A stretch of 22,774 nt of DNA. It comes from Pseudomonadota bacterium (GTDB taxonomy: Bacteria > Pseudomonadota > Alphaproteobacteria > Sphingomonadales > Sphingomonadaceae). The notes under the pieces are model-generated. The model made no database searches, had not been told where the DNA came from, and was given only the letters and a program-made list of their open reading frames with translations. The number at the start of each line of letters is the position of its first letter. The stretch's first letter is position 1. Positions 13,255-21,846 of the stretch are shown one piece after another. The stretch lies in NCBI GenBank assembly GCA_023445495.1, contig JAEXLC010000072.1, positions 1 to 22,774 of the forward strand, read 5' to 3'. The position numbers were made by a program, and so were the translations under genes.

Positions 13255-15050
13255 CACCCGATGGGCGCGCACTTCGCTTCCAACCATACCAACTCGTCCC
13301 CGCCCAGCTGCGGGCCCAAAATCCGCAGCACTTCAGCATGATAACTATCGAGCCAGCGGCGTTCCTGCTCGGTTAGCAAAGATGGTTTAATCAGCGTTCG
13401 CTCTATCGGCGCGAAGGTCAGCGTCTCGAACCCCAGCATTTGTTGTTCCGCACCCGAAATCAACTGCTTGGTGACCAGCACCAGGTTCTCGATCCGGATG
13501 CCGAATTCCTGCGCTTTATAGTAACCGGGCTCGTTCGACAGGAACATGCCCTCGCGCAGCGGCTCGAGGCTCTGGCCGCCCGGATAATAGGGCTGGGCGA
13601 TGCGCTGCGGGCCCTCGTGCACCGACAGGTAAGAGCCGACACCGTGGCCGGTGCCATGGCCGTAATCGAGGCCGACTTCCCAGAGCGGACGCCGCGCGAA
13701 GCTGTCGAGTTGGGCGCCGGTGGTGCCGTCGGGGAAGATCGCTGTGGCGATCGCGATATGGCCCTTGAGCACGCGGGTGAAGCGGTCCTTCATCTCGTCG
13801 CTCGCTTCGCCCACCGGCATCACGCGGGTGACGTCGGTGGTGCCGTCGGCGTACTGGCCACCCGAATCGACGAGATAGAGCTGACCGAGCTCGATCGGCA
13901 GGCTCGAGTCGTCGGTGACCTTGTAGTGCGGGATCGCGCCGTTCGGGCCGGTCGCCGAGATGGTGTCGAAGCTCAGGTCCTTGAGCACGCCGGTCTGCTC
14001 GCGGAACCACTGGAGCTTGTCGGCGGCGGACATTTCGGTGAGGCCGCCCTGCGGCGCGGTTTCCTCGAACCATTTGAGGAAGCGGCTGAGCGCGGCGCCG
14101 TCGCGCGCCTGGGCGGCCTTCTGCCCGGCGATCTCGGCCGGGTTCTTGATCGCCTTGGCGAGGATCACCGGATCGCGCAGCGCCAGCACCTTCGCCCCGC
14201 CCGCGTCGAGCGCATCGAACACCGCGGCGACCGCGCTGCCCGGATCGGCGGCGACGCGCTTGCCGGCAAAGCCCTGAAGCGCCGGCGCGAAGGCGGCGCG
14301 GTCATGGATGCGAATCGCATTGCCGAGATGCTGGCGGACTTCGTCGGTCACCTTTTCCGGGGCGACGAAGAAATCGGCGGTGCCGTCCGCATTGACGATC
14401 GCATAGGCGAGCGCGACCGGGGTGTGGCTCACGTCCGTGCCACGGATGTTGAACGCCCAGGCGATCGAATCGAGCGCGGACAGGACGACCGCGTCGGCCT
14501 TGCGCTCGGCCAGCCAGTCGGCGATCTCGGCGCGCTTGGCAGGCGAGGACTTGCCGGCAAGATCGTCGGACTGGACGGCGAGCGTCGCGTCGGACGGAGC
14601 GGGCTTGTCGGGCCACACCGCGTCGATCGGATTGGTGTTGACCGCGACCAGCTCGGCGCCCTTCTCGGCCAGCGCCTTGCGCGCTTCCTCGACCCAGGCG
14701 CGGGTGTGCAGCCACGGATCATAGCCGATACGACCGCCATCGGGCGCATGCGCGCCGAGCCAGGACGCGACGCTGGTGGCGGGGACGCCGACATATTCCC
14801 AGTGATCGGCCGAGACCTGCTGGCGGACCTGGATCGTGTAGCGCCCGTCGGTGAAGATCGCCGCCGCTTCGGGCAGCACCACCGCGGTGCCAGCCGACCC
14901 CTGGAAGCCGGTCAGCCAGGCAAGGCGCTGGGCATAGGCGCCGACATATTCGGACATATGCTCGTCGGTGAGCGGCACGACGAACCCGTCGAGACGGTCG
15001 CGCTTCAGCTGCTCGCGAAGAGCCTTGAGGCGGTCGGCATAGCTGGACAT
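13254..15050 (-). CDS. Xaa-Pro aminopeptidase (aminopeptidase P, M24B, long form)
   Basis: 598-residue cytoplasmic metalloprotease that removes N-terminal residues before proline. It has the three-domain long layout of eukaryotic AMPP1: two N-terminal creatinase-like domains (about 1-300) and a C-terminal pita-bread domain. The dinuclear metal ligands are D395 and D406 (VDSGGQYADGTTDVTR), H469 (GHGTGHGVGSYL), E507 (SNEPGYY) and E521 (IRIENL), spaced almost as in human APP1. The ATG at 15050 begins MSSYADRLKALREQ; the frame is open far upstream but that part is an Arg/Pro-rich shadow over the divergent gene. The 38-aa membrane peptide is coupled to its stop. Confidence 0.93.
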   Translation of the reverse strand: MSSYADRLKALREQLKRDRLDGFVVPLTDEHMSEYVGAYAQRLAWLTGFQGSAGTAVVLPEAAAIFTDGRYTIQVRQQVSADHWEYVGVPATSVASWLGAHAPDGGRIGYDPWLHTRAWVEEARKALAEKGAELVAVNTNPIDAVWPDKPAPSDATLAVQSDDLAGKSSPAKRAEIADWLAERKADAVVLSALDSIAWAFNIRGTDVSHTPVALAYAIVNADGTADFFVAPEKVTDEVRQHLGNAIRIHDRAAFAPALQGFAGKRVAADPGSAVAAVFDALDAGGAKVLALRDPVILAKAIKNPAEIAGQKAAQARDGAALSRFLKWFEETAPQGGLTEMSAADKLQWFREQTGVLKDLSFDTISATGPNGAIPHYKVTDDSSLPIELGQLYLVDSGGQYADGTTDVTRVMPVGEASDEMKDRFTRVLKGHIAIATAIFPDGTTGAQLDSFARRPLWEVGLDYGHGTGHGVGSYLSVHEGPQRIAQPYYPGGQSLEPLREGMFLSNEPGYYKAQEFGIRIENLVLVTKQLISGAEQQMLGFETLTFAPIERTLIKPSLLTEQERRWLDSYHAEVLRILGPQLGGDELVWLEAKCAPIG

Positions 15051-15090
15051 GGGATATACTCTATTGCTGGACTCTATGGGGCTGCTTTGC

Positions 15091-15103
15091 GCCGATATTC
15101 GGC
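15091..15103. promoter_or_regulatory. Small dyad GCCGA-TAT-TCGGC between divergent genes
   Basis: Perfect 5+3+5 inverted repeat in the 83-base space between the divergent aminopeptidase and aldolase-like genes. It is placed where an operator could act on either promoter. In GC-rich DNA a dyad this short may be chance. Confidence 0.25.
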
Positions 15104-15133
15104 AAAAGTCACATCCTGCGCTAGTCGAGGGCG

Positions 15134-16198
15134 ATGACGCATTTCCCCCTGCCCCGCGCCGACCTGGCCACTCCCGCCCTGCTGCTCGATGTGGCGGCGA
15201 TGGACCGCAACATCGCGGCGATGGCCGAATTCGCCCGGTCGAAGGGCCTGGCGCTGCGGCCGCATGCCAAGACGCACAAGAGCAGCGAGATCGCGAAGCG
15301 CCAGATCGCGGCCGGCGCGGTCGGCATATGCTGCGCCAAGCTCGGCGAGGCCGAGGCGCTGGCGGCCGACGGCGTGGGCGACATCCACCTGACCTCGCCG
15401 GTGGTGACCCGGGAGGGGATCGCGCGGCTGACCGCGCTGGCGGGCAAGATCCGGCTTTCGGTGGTGGCGGATCATCCGGACGTGGTGCGGGCGCTGGCAG
15501 GGTGCGGCGCGACGATCTTCGTCGATGTCGATCCCGGCAAGCATCGCACCGGCGTGACTTCGCCCGAAGCGGCGGTGGCGCTGGCACGGGCGATCCTCGA
15601 AGCAGGGCTGCCACTTGGCGGCGTGCAATATTATTGCGGATCCGAGCAGCACATCACGCGCCTTTCGGACCGGCATGCCGCGATTTCGGAGAAGACCGAT
15701 TATCTCCGCACGGTGCTGGCGGCACTGGCGGATGCGGGGTTCGCGATTCCGGTGGTGACCGGCGCGGGAACCGGCACCTTCGCGATCGATGCGGAGCTGG
15801 GGGTGCTGACCGAGCTGCAGGTTGGCAGCTATATCTTCCTCGACCGCGAATATCGCGACTGCGAGCTGGCGGGGCCGCGGTTCGAGCAGGCGCTGTGGGT
15901 GGATTCTACGGTGGTCAGCGCGAACACGCCCGGCATGGTGACGATCGATGCGGGATTGAAGTCTTTCGCCACCGATGCCGGGGTGCCCGCGACCGCGTCA
16001 GGCTCCGCGCGCTACGCCTTCATGGGCGACGAGCAGGGAGCGCTGTTCGGCGAAGCACTGCCGGGCCTGACGGAACGCGTTACGCTCGTTCCGCCGCACT
16101 GCGACCCGACGGTGAATCTCTATGACCGCTACTGGCTGGTGGCGGGCGAGACGGTCACCGGCGCATGGCCGGTGACCGCCAGGGGCCGTTCCACCTAG
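15134..16198 (+). CDS. DSD1-family PLP enzyme (D-threonine aldolase / D-serine dehydratase-like)
   Basis: 354-residue fold-type III PLP enzyme with an alanine-racemase-like barrel. The PLP lysine is K46 in LRPHAKTHKS, and the C-terminal beta domain carries the metal site H322-x-D324 (VPPHCDPTVNLYD). D-threonine aldolases use His-x-Asp for a divalent metal while eukaryotic D-serine dehydratases use His-x-Cys for zinc, so this pattern leans towards D-threonine aldolase (glycine and acetaldehyde from D-threonine). The family is often mislabelled and the true substrate is uncertain. GAGGG lies four bases upstream of the start. It is divergent from the aminopeptidase gene and convergent with the glycine-zipper gene. 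Confidence 0.85.
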   Translation: MTHFPLPRADLATPALLLDVAAMDRNIAAMAEFARSKGLALRPHAKTHKSSEIAKRQIAAGAVGICCAKLGEAEALAADGVGDIHLTSPVVTREGIARLTALAGKIRLSVVADHPDVVRALAGCGATIFVDVDPGKHRTGVTSPEAAVALARAILEAGLPLGGVQYYCGSEQHITRLSDRHAAISEKTDYLRTVLAALADAGFAIPVVTGAGTGTFAIDAELGVLTELQVGSYIFLDREYRDCELAGPRFEQALWVDSTVVSANTPGMVTIDAGLKSFATDAGVPATASGSARYAFMGDEQGALFGEALPGLTERVTLVPPHCDPTVNLYDRYWLVAGETVTGAWPVTARGRST

Positions 16199-16200
16199 CC

Positions 16201-16216
16201 GGACCAGTTCAGGTCC
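16201..16216. terminator. Possible bidirectional hairpin between convergent genes
   Basis: GGACC (16201-16205) and GGTCC (16212-16216) form a 5-bp stem with a 6-base loop in the 17-base gap between two convergent stop codons. It is short and lacks a T-run. Confidence 0.3.
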
Positions 16217-16530
16217 TAGCGGCGGACGTAATAGCAGCGATGCTTGGCGCTGATCGTGCGATCGATCGCGCGGCCGCCAAAGGCGCCGCCGACACCGCCG
16301 ACCGCCGCACCGAGCAGGCCGTGGCCGATGATCGCAGGGCCGGCGAGCACGCCGACCGCGGCACCACCGATCAGGCCGGCATGGCCCGGCGAGCGGCGGC
16401 ACTTCTTGTAATAGGTCCGGCTCTTCGAGCTCTTGCCCTTGTAGTGACTCTGGGCCTGCGCCGCCTCGATCGGCATTGCGACGGGCATGGCCAGCGCGAG
16501 AGCGGCAGTGGCCGCAATGAGCTTACGCAT
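16216..16530 (-). CDS. Exported glycine-zipper small protein
   Basis: 104-residue protein. It has a signal peptide (MRKLIAATAALALAMPVAMP, cleavage likely after AAQA), then a basic Ser/Lys/Tyr-rich segment with a Cys (YKKCRRSPGHAG), and then alternating glycine-zipper stretches (GLIGGAAVGVLAG, GLLGAAVGGVGGAFGG) able to insert in or pack against a membrane. It ends KHRCYYVRR. The ATG at 16530 is chosen over 16539 because the AAGGAAGGG ribosome site is nine bases before it but directly abuts the upstream one. Small glycine-zipper proteins are common in the alphaproteobacterial envelope; the specific role is unknown. Confidence 0.82.
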   Translation of the reverse strand: MRKLIAATAALALAMPVAMPIEAAQAQSHYKGKSSKSRTYYKKCRRSPGHAGLIGGAAVGVLAGPAIIGHGLLGAAVGGVGGAFGGRAIDRTISAKHRCYYVRR

Positions 16531-16652
16531 GATTTCCATCCCTTCCTTGATTCGATGCAGCAACAACTTGTCTGGTGCCCGCGCGGTTGCATGAACCGAA
16601 AACAACAAGGCGTTCATGGGATCGTTCGGCGGATGCGGCGCATTGGACGGGC

Positions 16653-17393
16653 ATGACAGGCGCCGGAATCCCGACTCCGCGCGAGCGGCTGGGCAGCGCA
16701 GCGGGCGCGCTCGCTTTCGTCGCGTTGCTGCTGTGGCTGCTGGTCAGCGGGCTGGGCGTGCGCCTGCATATCGTGCCCAGTCCGGCGATGCAGCTGCTCG
16801 ACTTCACCCTGCCGCCACCGCCGCCGCCCGAACCCGAAAAGCCGCCCGCCCCCAAGCCACGCGCACCGAAGGAGGAAGGCAAGGCTTCCCCGCCCAACAA
16901 GCTATCGCGCGCAACCGAAGTGGCGGCACCGGTGAAGACGCCGCTCCCCCAGCCGATCCCCGCCGCGACAACCCCGGCGCAAGGCAGCGACGCGAGCTCG
17001 GGCAATGCCCCGATCGCCGGGCCGGGGACGGGATCGGGCGGGATCGGCGACGGCACGGGCAGTGGCGGGCGCGGCAATGGTGCGGGCGGTGGCGGCGGCA
17101 CCGTGCTGCGGCTGCTCGAGGGCGACATTACCGGGCGCGACTATCCCAAGGCGGCGGCACGGGCGGGCGCGCAGGGAACGGTGGGGCTGCGCTTCACGGT
17201 CGGGGTCAATGGCCGGGTTACCGATTGCCGGGTGACGCGATCGAGCGGGAACGCCGATCTCGACGAGACGACCTGCCGGCTGATCCAGAAGCGCTTCCGC
17301 TATGCGCCGAGCCGCGATGCCAGCGGGCGGCCCTATGCCGATATGGTCACCGGCGAGCAGGTGTGGGAGCTGTACGACCGGCCGGATCGCTAG
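16653..17393 (+). CDS. TonB-like energy transducer
   Basis: 246-residue inner-membrane protein that would couple the proton-motive force to TonB-dependent outer-membrane receptors. It has a short cytoplasmic N-terminus, one membrane anchor (about residues 16-36, AAGALAFVALLLWLLVSGLG), a Pro-rich segment (PPPPPPEPEKPPAPKPRAPK, 54-73), a very Gly-rich linker (about 123-149) and a C-terminal TonB domain (about 152-246) with YPKAAARAGAQGTVGLRFTV. Two cysteines (C192, C208) in the C-terminal domain could pair. The ATG at 16653 follows GGACGG. No exbB, exbD or receptor gene is adjacent, so the partner complex is encoded elsewhere. Confidence 0.9.
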   Translation: MTGAGIPTPRERLGSAAGALAFVALLLWLLVSGLGVRLHIVPSPAMQLLDFTLPPPPPPEPEKPPAPKPRAPKEEGKASPPNKLSRATEVAAPVKTPLPQPIPAATTPAQGSDASSGNAPIAGPGTGSGGIGDGTGSGGRGNGAGGGGGTVLRLLEGDITGRDYPKAAARAGAQGTVGLRFTVGVNGRVTDCRVTRSSGNADLDETTCRLIQKRFRYAPSRDASGRPYADMVTGEQVWELYDRPDR

Positions 17394-18277
17394 CGCCCGA
17401 GCTTCTCCACCAGGAAATCGACGAACGCCCGCACCCGTGCCGGCCGGGTGGCGCCGCCGACATAGACCGCATGGATATCCTCGCGGTCGCCCGGGTTGAA
17501 CGGATCGAGCAGGGAGACGAGCCGGCCGGCGGCAATATCCCCAGCCACGCTGAAGCTGCCGACCCGGGCGATGCCGACCCCGGCAAGCGCGAGCTCGACA
17601 AGCGTCTCGCCATTGTTCGCCTCGATATTGCCGCCCACCGGCAGCGCATAGTCCCGCCCGTCACGGCGGAAGGGCCAGACCGGCTCGGCGCGGCGGAAGT
17701 TGAAGTTGAGGCAATTATGCGCGTGCAGGTCCTCGGGCAGCTGCGGCGTGCCCATCCGCGCGAGATAGCCGGGGGAGGCGACGATCGAACGCCCGGTCTC
17801 GCCGATCTTGCGGGCAGTGAGCGCGCTGTCCGCCAGCGGGCCGAAACGGATCGCGACATCGGCACGGCCGCCGGCGACATCCTCCAGCGTATCGCTCAGG
17901 CTGATATCGACGAGGATGCCGGGATGGCGCGCGACGAACGCGCCGAGCAGCGGCACGATCACCAGCCTGCCATGGGCGAGCGCCGCGCTGACCCGAAGGC
18001 GCCCGCGCGGCGACGCCTGGTCGGCCAGCTCCTCCTCCACCTCGGCGATATCGGCGAGGATGCGCTGGGCGGCGTGGAGATAGGCATCGCCCTCCGGGGT
18101 GAGCACCAGCCGGCGGGTGGTGCGGGTGATCAGCCGCACGCCCAGCCGCGCCTCGATCCGCCCGAGCGCGCGGCTGACCGCGGAGGGGGTCAGGTCGAGC
18201 CGGCGCGCCGCCGCCGACAGGCTGCCTTCGCGCACGGCGGTGACGAAGATCTCCATTTCGCCCGAGCGATCGGCCAT
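17390..18277 (-). CDS. LysR-family transcriptional regulator
   Basis: 295-residue regulator with an N-terminal winged HTH (GEMEIFVTAVREGSLSAAAR and SAVSRALGRIEARLGVRL, about residues 6-60) and a periplasmic-binding-like effector domain (about 90-290). The group resembles the many alphaproteobacterial LysR proteins beginning MADRSGEMEIF; the ATG at 18277 gives that start, while one at 18289 would add four residues. It is divergent from the MFS exporter gene, the usual sign that it controls that gene. Its stop codon shares the palindrome CTAG (17390-17393) with the stop of the convergent tonB-like gene. Confidence 0.93.
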   Translation of the reverse strand: MADRSGEMEIFVTAVREGSLSAAARRLDLTPSAVSRALGRIEARLGVRLITRTTRRLVLTPEGDAYLHAAQRILADIAEVEEELADQASPRGRLRVSAALAHGRLVIVPLLGAFVARHPGILVDISLSDTLEDVAGGRADVAIRFGPLADSALTARKIGETGRSIVASPGYLARMGTPQLPEDLHAHNCLNFNFRRAEPVWPFRRDGRDYALPVGGNIEANNGETLVELALAGVGIARVGSFSVAGDIAAGRLVSLLDPFNPGDREDIHAVYVGGATRPARVRAFVDFLVEKLGR

Positions 18278-18353
18278 GGCACGCGTCATTCGTGAATCCA
18301 GTGCACAGATGTTTCGCCTTTTGGCCGTCTACCGGAAGCGGGGCCGCCAGTCC

Positions 18354-18373
18354 ATTTGCGCTGCCGCACAAAT
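18354..18373. promoter_or_regulatory. Candidate LysR-type dyad upstream of the MFS gene
   Basis: ATTTG (18354-18358) and CAAAT (18369-18373) are inverted around 10 bases, in the space between the divergent LysR and MFS genes. It sits only about 13 bases before the MFS start, so it would act as a repression site if real. Confidence 0.3.
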
Positions 18374-18386
18374 CGGAGCTGCATCC

Positions 18387-19550
18387 ATGAGTCCCCGCCT
18401 CGCGCTTACCGCGCTTTCCATCGGTGCCTTCGGCATCGGCGTAACCGAATTCACCCCGATGGGGTTGCTGCCCGTGATCGCGGGCGACCTGGGCGTGTCG
18501 ATCCCGACCGCCGGTCTGCTGGTCAGCGCCTATGCGATCGGCGTGCTGATCGGCGCGCCGCTGATGACGCTTACCACCGGGCGGGTGCCGCGCCGGACGC
18601 TGCTGATCGCGCTGACCGCGATCTTCACGCTGGGCAATCTGATGGCCGCCTTCTCCGACAGCTATGCGATGCTGCTGGCCGCGCGGATCGTCACCTCGCT
18701 CAACCACGGCGCCTTTTTCGGCGTCGGATCGGTGGTCGCCGCCGGACTGGTCGCGCCCGAGAAGCGCGCCGGTGCCATCGCGACCATGTTCATGGGCCTG
18801 ACGATCGCGACGATCGGCGGCGTGCCGCTCGCCACCTGGGCGGGCGAAGCGATCGGCTGGCGCGCGGTGTTCGGCGCGATCGCAGCGATCGGCGTGGTGA
18901 CGATGGTCGCGCTGCGCCTGTTCGTCCCCGCGCTCCCAGCCGAGAAGGACGCCGACATGATGGCCGAGCTGCGCGTGCTCGGCCGCGGCCCGGTGCTGTT
19001 CGCGCTCGCGCTCACCATGGTCGGGTTCAGCGCGATGTTCACCGTGTTCACCTATATCGCGCCGATCCTGCGCGAGGCGGCGCATGCCTCGACCTTCTGG
19101 GTGACGGTGGCGCTGGTGGTCTTCGGCATCGGCCTGACCGCGGGCAACTGGCTGGGCGGGCGCTATGCCGACAAGTCGGTGGAAGGCGCGCTGATCACGA
19201 TGACGGCGGCGCTGGCGGTGCTGCTGGTCGCCTTTGCCTTCGGCATGTTCTCGCTGCCGGTCGCGATCGTGCTGATGCCGCTCTGGGGCGCTGCCAGCTT
19301 CGCGCTGGTGCCGCCGCTGCAGATGCGGGTGATGGATGCCGCGCATGAGGCGCCCAACCTCGCCTCGGCGATGAACATCGGCGCGTTTAACCTGGGCAAT
19401 GCGATCGGCGCGGCTCTCGGCGGCGAAGTGATCCGCGAGGGGCTGGGCTATCCGGCGGTCTCGCTCGCCGCCGCCGCGATGGCGCTGGTCAGCCTCGCGA
19501 TGGTGCTCAGCCCCCGGCTGGTGCGCCGGCGCGCGGCAGCGCTGGCCTGA
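18387..19550 (+). CDS. MFS transporter, AraJ/YdhP-like (DHA1 type)
   Basis: 387-residue twelve-helix major facilitator. The N-terminal LALTALSIGAFGIGVTEF and MGLLPVIAGDLGVS segments and the early basic loop GRVPRRTLL (motif A region) are typical of the arabinose-polymer/chloramphenicol-type exporters (AraJ, YdhP, Cml). The fold is complete, with a central loop near residue 190 (PALPAEKDADMMAEL). The ATG at 18387 has GGAG nine bases upstream; the longer open frame is shadow over lysR. The substrate is unknown and is probably an effector of the divergent LysR regulator. Confidence 0.92.
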   Translation: MSPRLALTALSIGAFGIGVTEFTPMGLLPVIAGDLGVSIPTAGLLVSAYAIGVLIGAPLMTLTTGRVPRRTLLIALTAIFTLGNLMAAFSDSYAMLLAARIVTSLNHGAFFGVGSVVAAGLVAPEKRAGAIATMFMGLTIATIGGVPLATWAGEAIGWRAVFGAIAAIGVVTMVALRLFVPALPAEKDADMMAELRVLGRGPVLFALALTMVGFSAMFTVFTYIAPILREAAHASTFWVTVALVVFGIGLTAGNWLGGRYADKSVEGALITMTAALAVLLVAFAFGMFSLPVAIVLMPLWGAASFALVPPLQMRVMDAAHEAPNLASAMNIGAFNLGNAIGAALGGEVIREGLGYPAVSLAAAAMALVSLAMVLSPRLVRRRAAALA

Positions 19551-19577
19551 CGACGGGGCGGGCGCTAGGAAGAGGCG

Positions 19578-21650
19578 ATGACCGATCTTCCCAAGCCGCC
19601 CGTCGCCGCTACCCGCCCGCACAGCTTCACCGCGCACGGTGTCACGATCGAGGATCCCTGGGCCTGGCTCAAGGATCCCGCCTATCCGACCGTCACCGAC
19701 AAGGACGTGCTTTCCTATCTCGAGGAGGAGAACAAGTTCTTCGAGGCGGTGATGGAGCCGCTGAAGCCGCTCTCCGACACGCTGTTCAAGGAGATGCGTG
19801 GGCGGATCAAGGAAGACGAAGCGACCGTGCCGCAGAAGGACGGCGACTGGCTCTACTGGACCGATTACGAAACCGGCGGCGAATATCCGCGCTGGTGGCG
19901 CCGGCATGTGAATGGCGGCGAGGATGTGATGATCCTCGACGAACCGGCACTGGCCGCGGGCAAGGAGTATTTCCGGCTCGGCGCCTTTTCGGTCAGCCCC
20001 GACGGCAAGCTGCTTGCCTATGCCGTGGACGACAACGGCTCCGAGCGGTTCGAGGTCCGGGTGAAGGATCTGGAGAGCGGCGACCTGCTTCCCGACGTGA
20101 TCCCGGGCATGCTCTCCGAGATCGTCTGGACCACGGACTCCAAGGGCTTTCTCTACGGGCTGGCCAATGAGAACTGGCGGACCGACAATGCCCGCTGGCA
20201 CGTGCTCGGCGAGCCGGTGGACAGCGATGTCGAGCTCTACAAGGAAGCCGATGAGGGTTACCGCGTCGGCGTGGGCGAGACCCAGTCGCGCAACTACCTG
20301 CTGATCTCGACCGGCGACCATGTGACGAGCGAAATCTATCTGCTCGACCCCGCCGATCCGTCGAAGCCGATGGTCTGCGTCTCGCCGCGCAAGCCCGGCC
20401 GCGAATATGACGTGGACGAGCATGGCGGCACCCTGTTCATCCACACCAACGATGTGGACCCGCAGTTCCGGCTGGTGACCGCTTCGGTCGACAATCCCGG
20501 CGACTGGGTCGAGCGGATCGGCCCGTCTGCGCATTTCTACATGACCGGCGTCACCTGCTTCGCCGACTATTTCATCGTCGAGGGCCGCGAGGACGGGCTC
20601 GATCAGATCGAGCTGCATCGCTACGACCCCGCCATCGCCCCCGTCCGCCTCAAATTCCCCGAGGCGAGCTATGTCGCGAGGCTGGGCGACAATCCCGAAT
20701 ACGCCATGGACAAGCTGCGCATCGGCTATGAGTCGATGGTCACGCCCGGCACCGTCTATGACTATACCGTCGCCACCGGCGGGCTCGAGACGCTGAAGGT
20801 GCAGGAGATCCCGTCCGGCTATGACGGGAGCAAATACCGCACCGAGCGGCTGAAGATCGCGGCCCGGGACGGCACCGAGGTTCCGGTCTCGATCGTCTAT
20901 CCCAGGGACTTCCCCCGGGACGGCAGCGGCAAGCTCTATCTCTATGCCTATGGCGCCTATGGCTATGCGATCCCGCCCGGCTTCTCGACCAGCCGCATCT
21001 CCTTCCTCGACCGCGGCGTCGCCTTCGCCATCGCGCATATCCGGGGCGGCGATGATCTCGGCCAGCAATGGTATCTCGACGGCAAGCTCGAGAAGCGGAC
21101 CAACACGTTCAACGACTTCGTCGATGTAGCGAAGGGGCTGATCGAGCGCGGTTTCACCCATGAGGGCGGGATCGCCATTGCAGGACGTTCCGCGGGCGGC
21201 GAACTGATGGGTGCGGTGGTCAATTCCGACCCCGCGCTCTGGGCCGCCGTCGTCGCCGACGTCCCCTTTGTCGACGTGCTCAACACCATGCTCGACGAGA
21301 CGCTGCCGCTCACCCCGGGCGAATGGCCCGAATGGGGCAACCCGGTGGAGGACGCGGCGGCCTTCGCGCTGATCCGCTCGTACAGCCCCTACGACAATGT
21401 CACTGCCCAGGCCTATCCGCCGCTGTTCATCTCGGGCGGCCTCAACGACCCGCGCGTCACCTATTGGGAGCCCGCGAAATGGGCGGCCAAGCTGCGCGCG
21501 ACCAAGACCGACGACAATGTGCTGGTCCTCAAGACCAACATGGGCGCCGGCCATGGCGGCAAGTCGGGCCGCTGGGAGAGCCTGAAGGAAGCCGCCGAGG
21601 AGATGGCGTTCGTCCTGTGGCAGCTGGGCGCGACCGAAGTGAAGGGCTGA
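19578..21650 (+). CDS. ptrB: Oligopeptidase B (prolyl oligopeptidase family S9A)
   Basis: 690-residue cytoplasmic serine peptidase that cleaves short peptides after basic residues. An N-terminal seven-bladed propeller (about residues 70-400) is followed by the alpha/beta-hydrolase domain. The triad is S538 (GRSAGGELMG), D624 (GGLNDPRVTYWEPAKW) and H659 (GAGHGGKSGR); the DPRVTYWEPAKW and GHGGKSGR motifs point to oligopeptidase B rather than prolyl endopeptidase. Length is typical. AGGAAGAGG directly precedes the ATG. It follows the MFS gene by 27 bases and might be cotranscribed with it, although no functional link is evident. Confidence 0.94.
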   Translation: MTDLPKPPVAATRPHSFTAHGVTIEDPWAWLKDPAYPTVTDKDVLSYLEEENKFFEAVMEPLKPLSDTLFKEMRGRIKEDEATVPQKDGDWLYWTDYETGGEYPRWWRRHVNGGEDVMILDEPALAAGKEYFRLGAFSVSPDGKLLAYAVDDNGSERFEVRVKDLESGDLLPDVIPGMLSEIVWTTDSKGFLYGLANENWRTDNARWHVLGEPVDSDVELYKEADEGYRVGVGETQSRNYLLISTGDHVTSEIYLLDPADPSKPMVCVSPRKPGREYDVDEHGGTLFIHTNDVDPQFRLVTASVDNPGDWVERIGPSAHFYMTGVTCFADYFIVEGREDGLDQIELHRYDPAIAPVRLKFPEASYVARLGDNPEYAMDKLRIGYESMVTPGTVYDYTVATGGLETLKVQEIPSGYDGSKYRTERLKIAARDGTEVPVSIVYPRDFPRDGSGKLYLYAYGAYGYAIPPGFSTSRISFLDRGVAFAIAHIRGGDDLGQQWYLDGKLEKRTNTFNDFVDVAKGLIERGFTHEGGIAIAGRSAGGELMGAVVNSDPALWAAVVADVPFVDVLNTMLDETLPLTPGEWPEWGNPVEDAAAFALIRSYSPYDNVTAQAYPPLFISGGLNDPRVTYWEPAKWAAKLRATKTDDNVLVLKTNMGAGHGGKSGRWESLKEAAEEMAFVLWQLGATEVKG

Positions 21651-21677
21651 GCCCGGCTGGTTCGACAAAGGCAGGGA

Positions 21678-21701
21678 GCGGCCGGGCATCGCACCGGCCG
21701 C
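21678..21701 (+). terminator. Strong GC hairpin downstream of ptrB
   Basis: A perfect 8-bp stem, GCGGCCGG (21678-21685) with CCGGCCGC (21694-21701), and an 8-base loop, 27 bases after the stop codon. A nested alternative pairs GCCCGGC (21651-21657) with GCCGGGC (21681-21687). No T-run follows, so termination is probable rather than certain. Confidence 0.4.
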
Positions 21702-21752
21702 CTCGGCCAGCCGGACCCAGCCCTGGATTGCTCGGGCGACGCGAAGCAGTTT

Positions 21753-21846
21753 CCCGGCGAAGGCCGGGGTCCAGCTGCAATGTCGTTCGCGAGGTTTGAC
21801 CACCCCAACCCGCTGCGCCGGAGCTGGGCCCCGACCTTCGCCGGAG
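21753..21846. repeat. Inverted pair of sphingomonad-type dispersed repeats
   Basis: CCCGGCGAAGGCCGGGGTCC (21753-21772) extended to AGCT is repeated in reverse complement at 21822-21846 with only a few mismatches, leaving a 44-base centre. The whole can fold into a long hairpin. GGCGAAGGCC-like elements are widely dispersed between sphingomonad genes, as far as I recall. The rest of the 21651-21907 spacer holds two more small hairpins (GGGTAC/GTACCC, 21855-21872; CCCCC/GGGGG, 21881-21893) and no gene that I can see. Confidence 0.65.

Noticed and set aside
15051..15614. N-terminal extension of the aminopeptidase frame up to 15614
   Set aside because: The extension is Pro/Arg/Ser-rich, overlaps the divergent aldolase-like gene whose motifs are clear, and the peptidase has full family length from 15050.
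16584..16598. CGGTT/AACCG dyad between the glycine-zipper and tonB-like genes
   Set aside because: Five-base arms only; chance occurrence is likely and it is not tied to a promoter that I can see.
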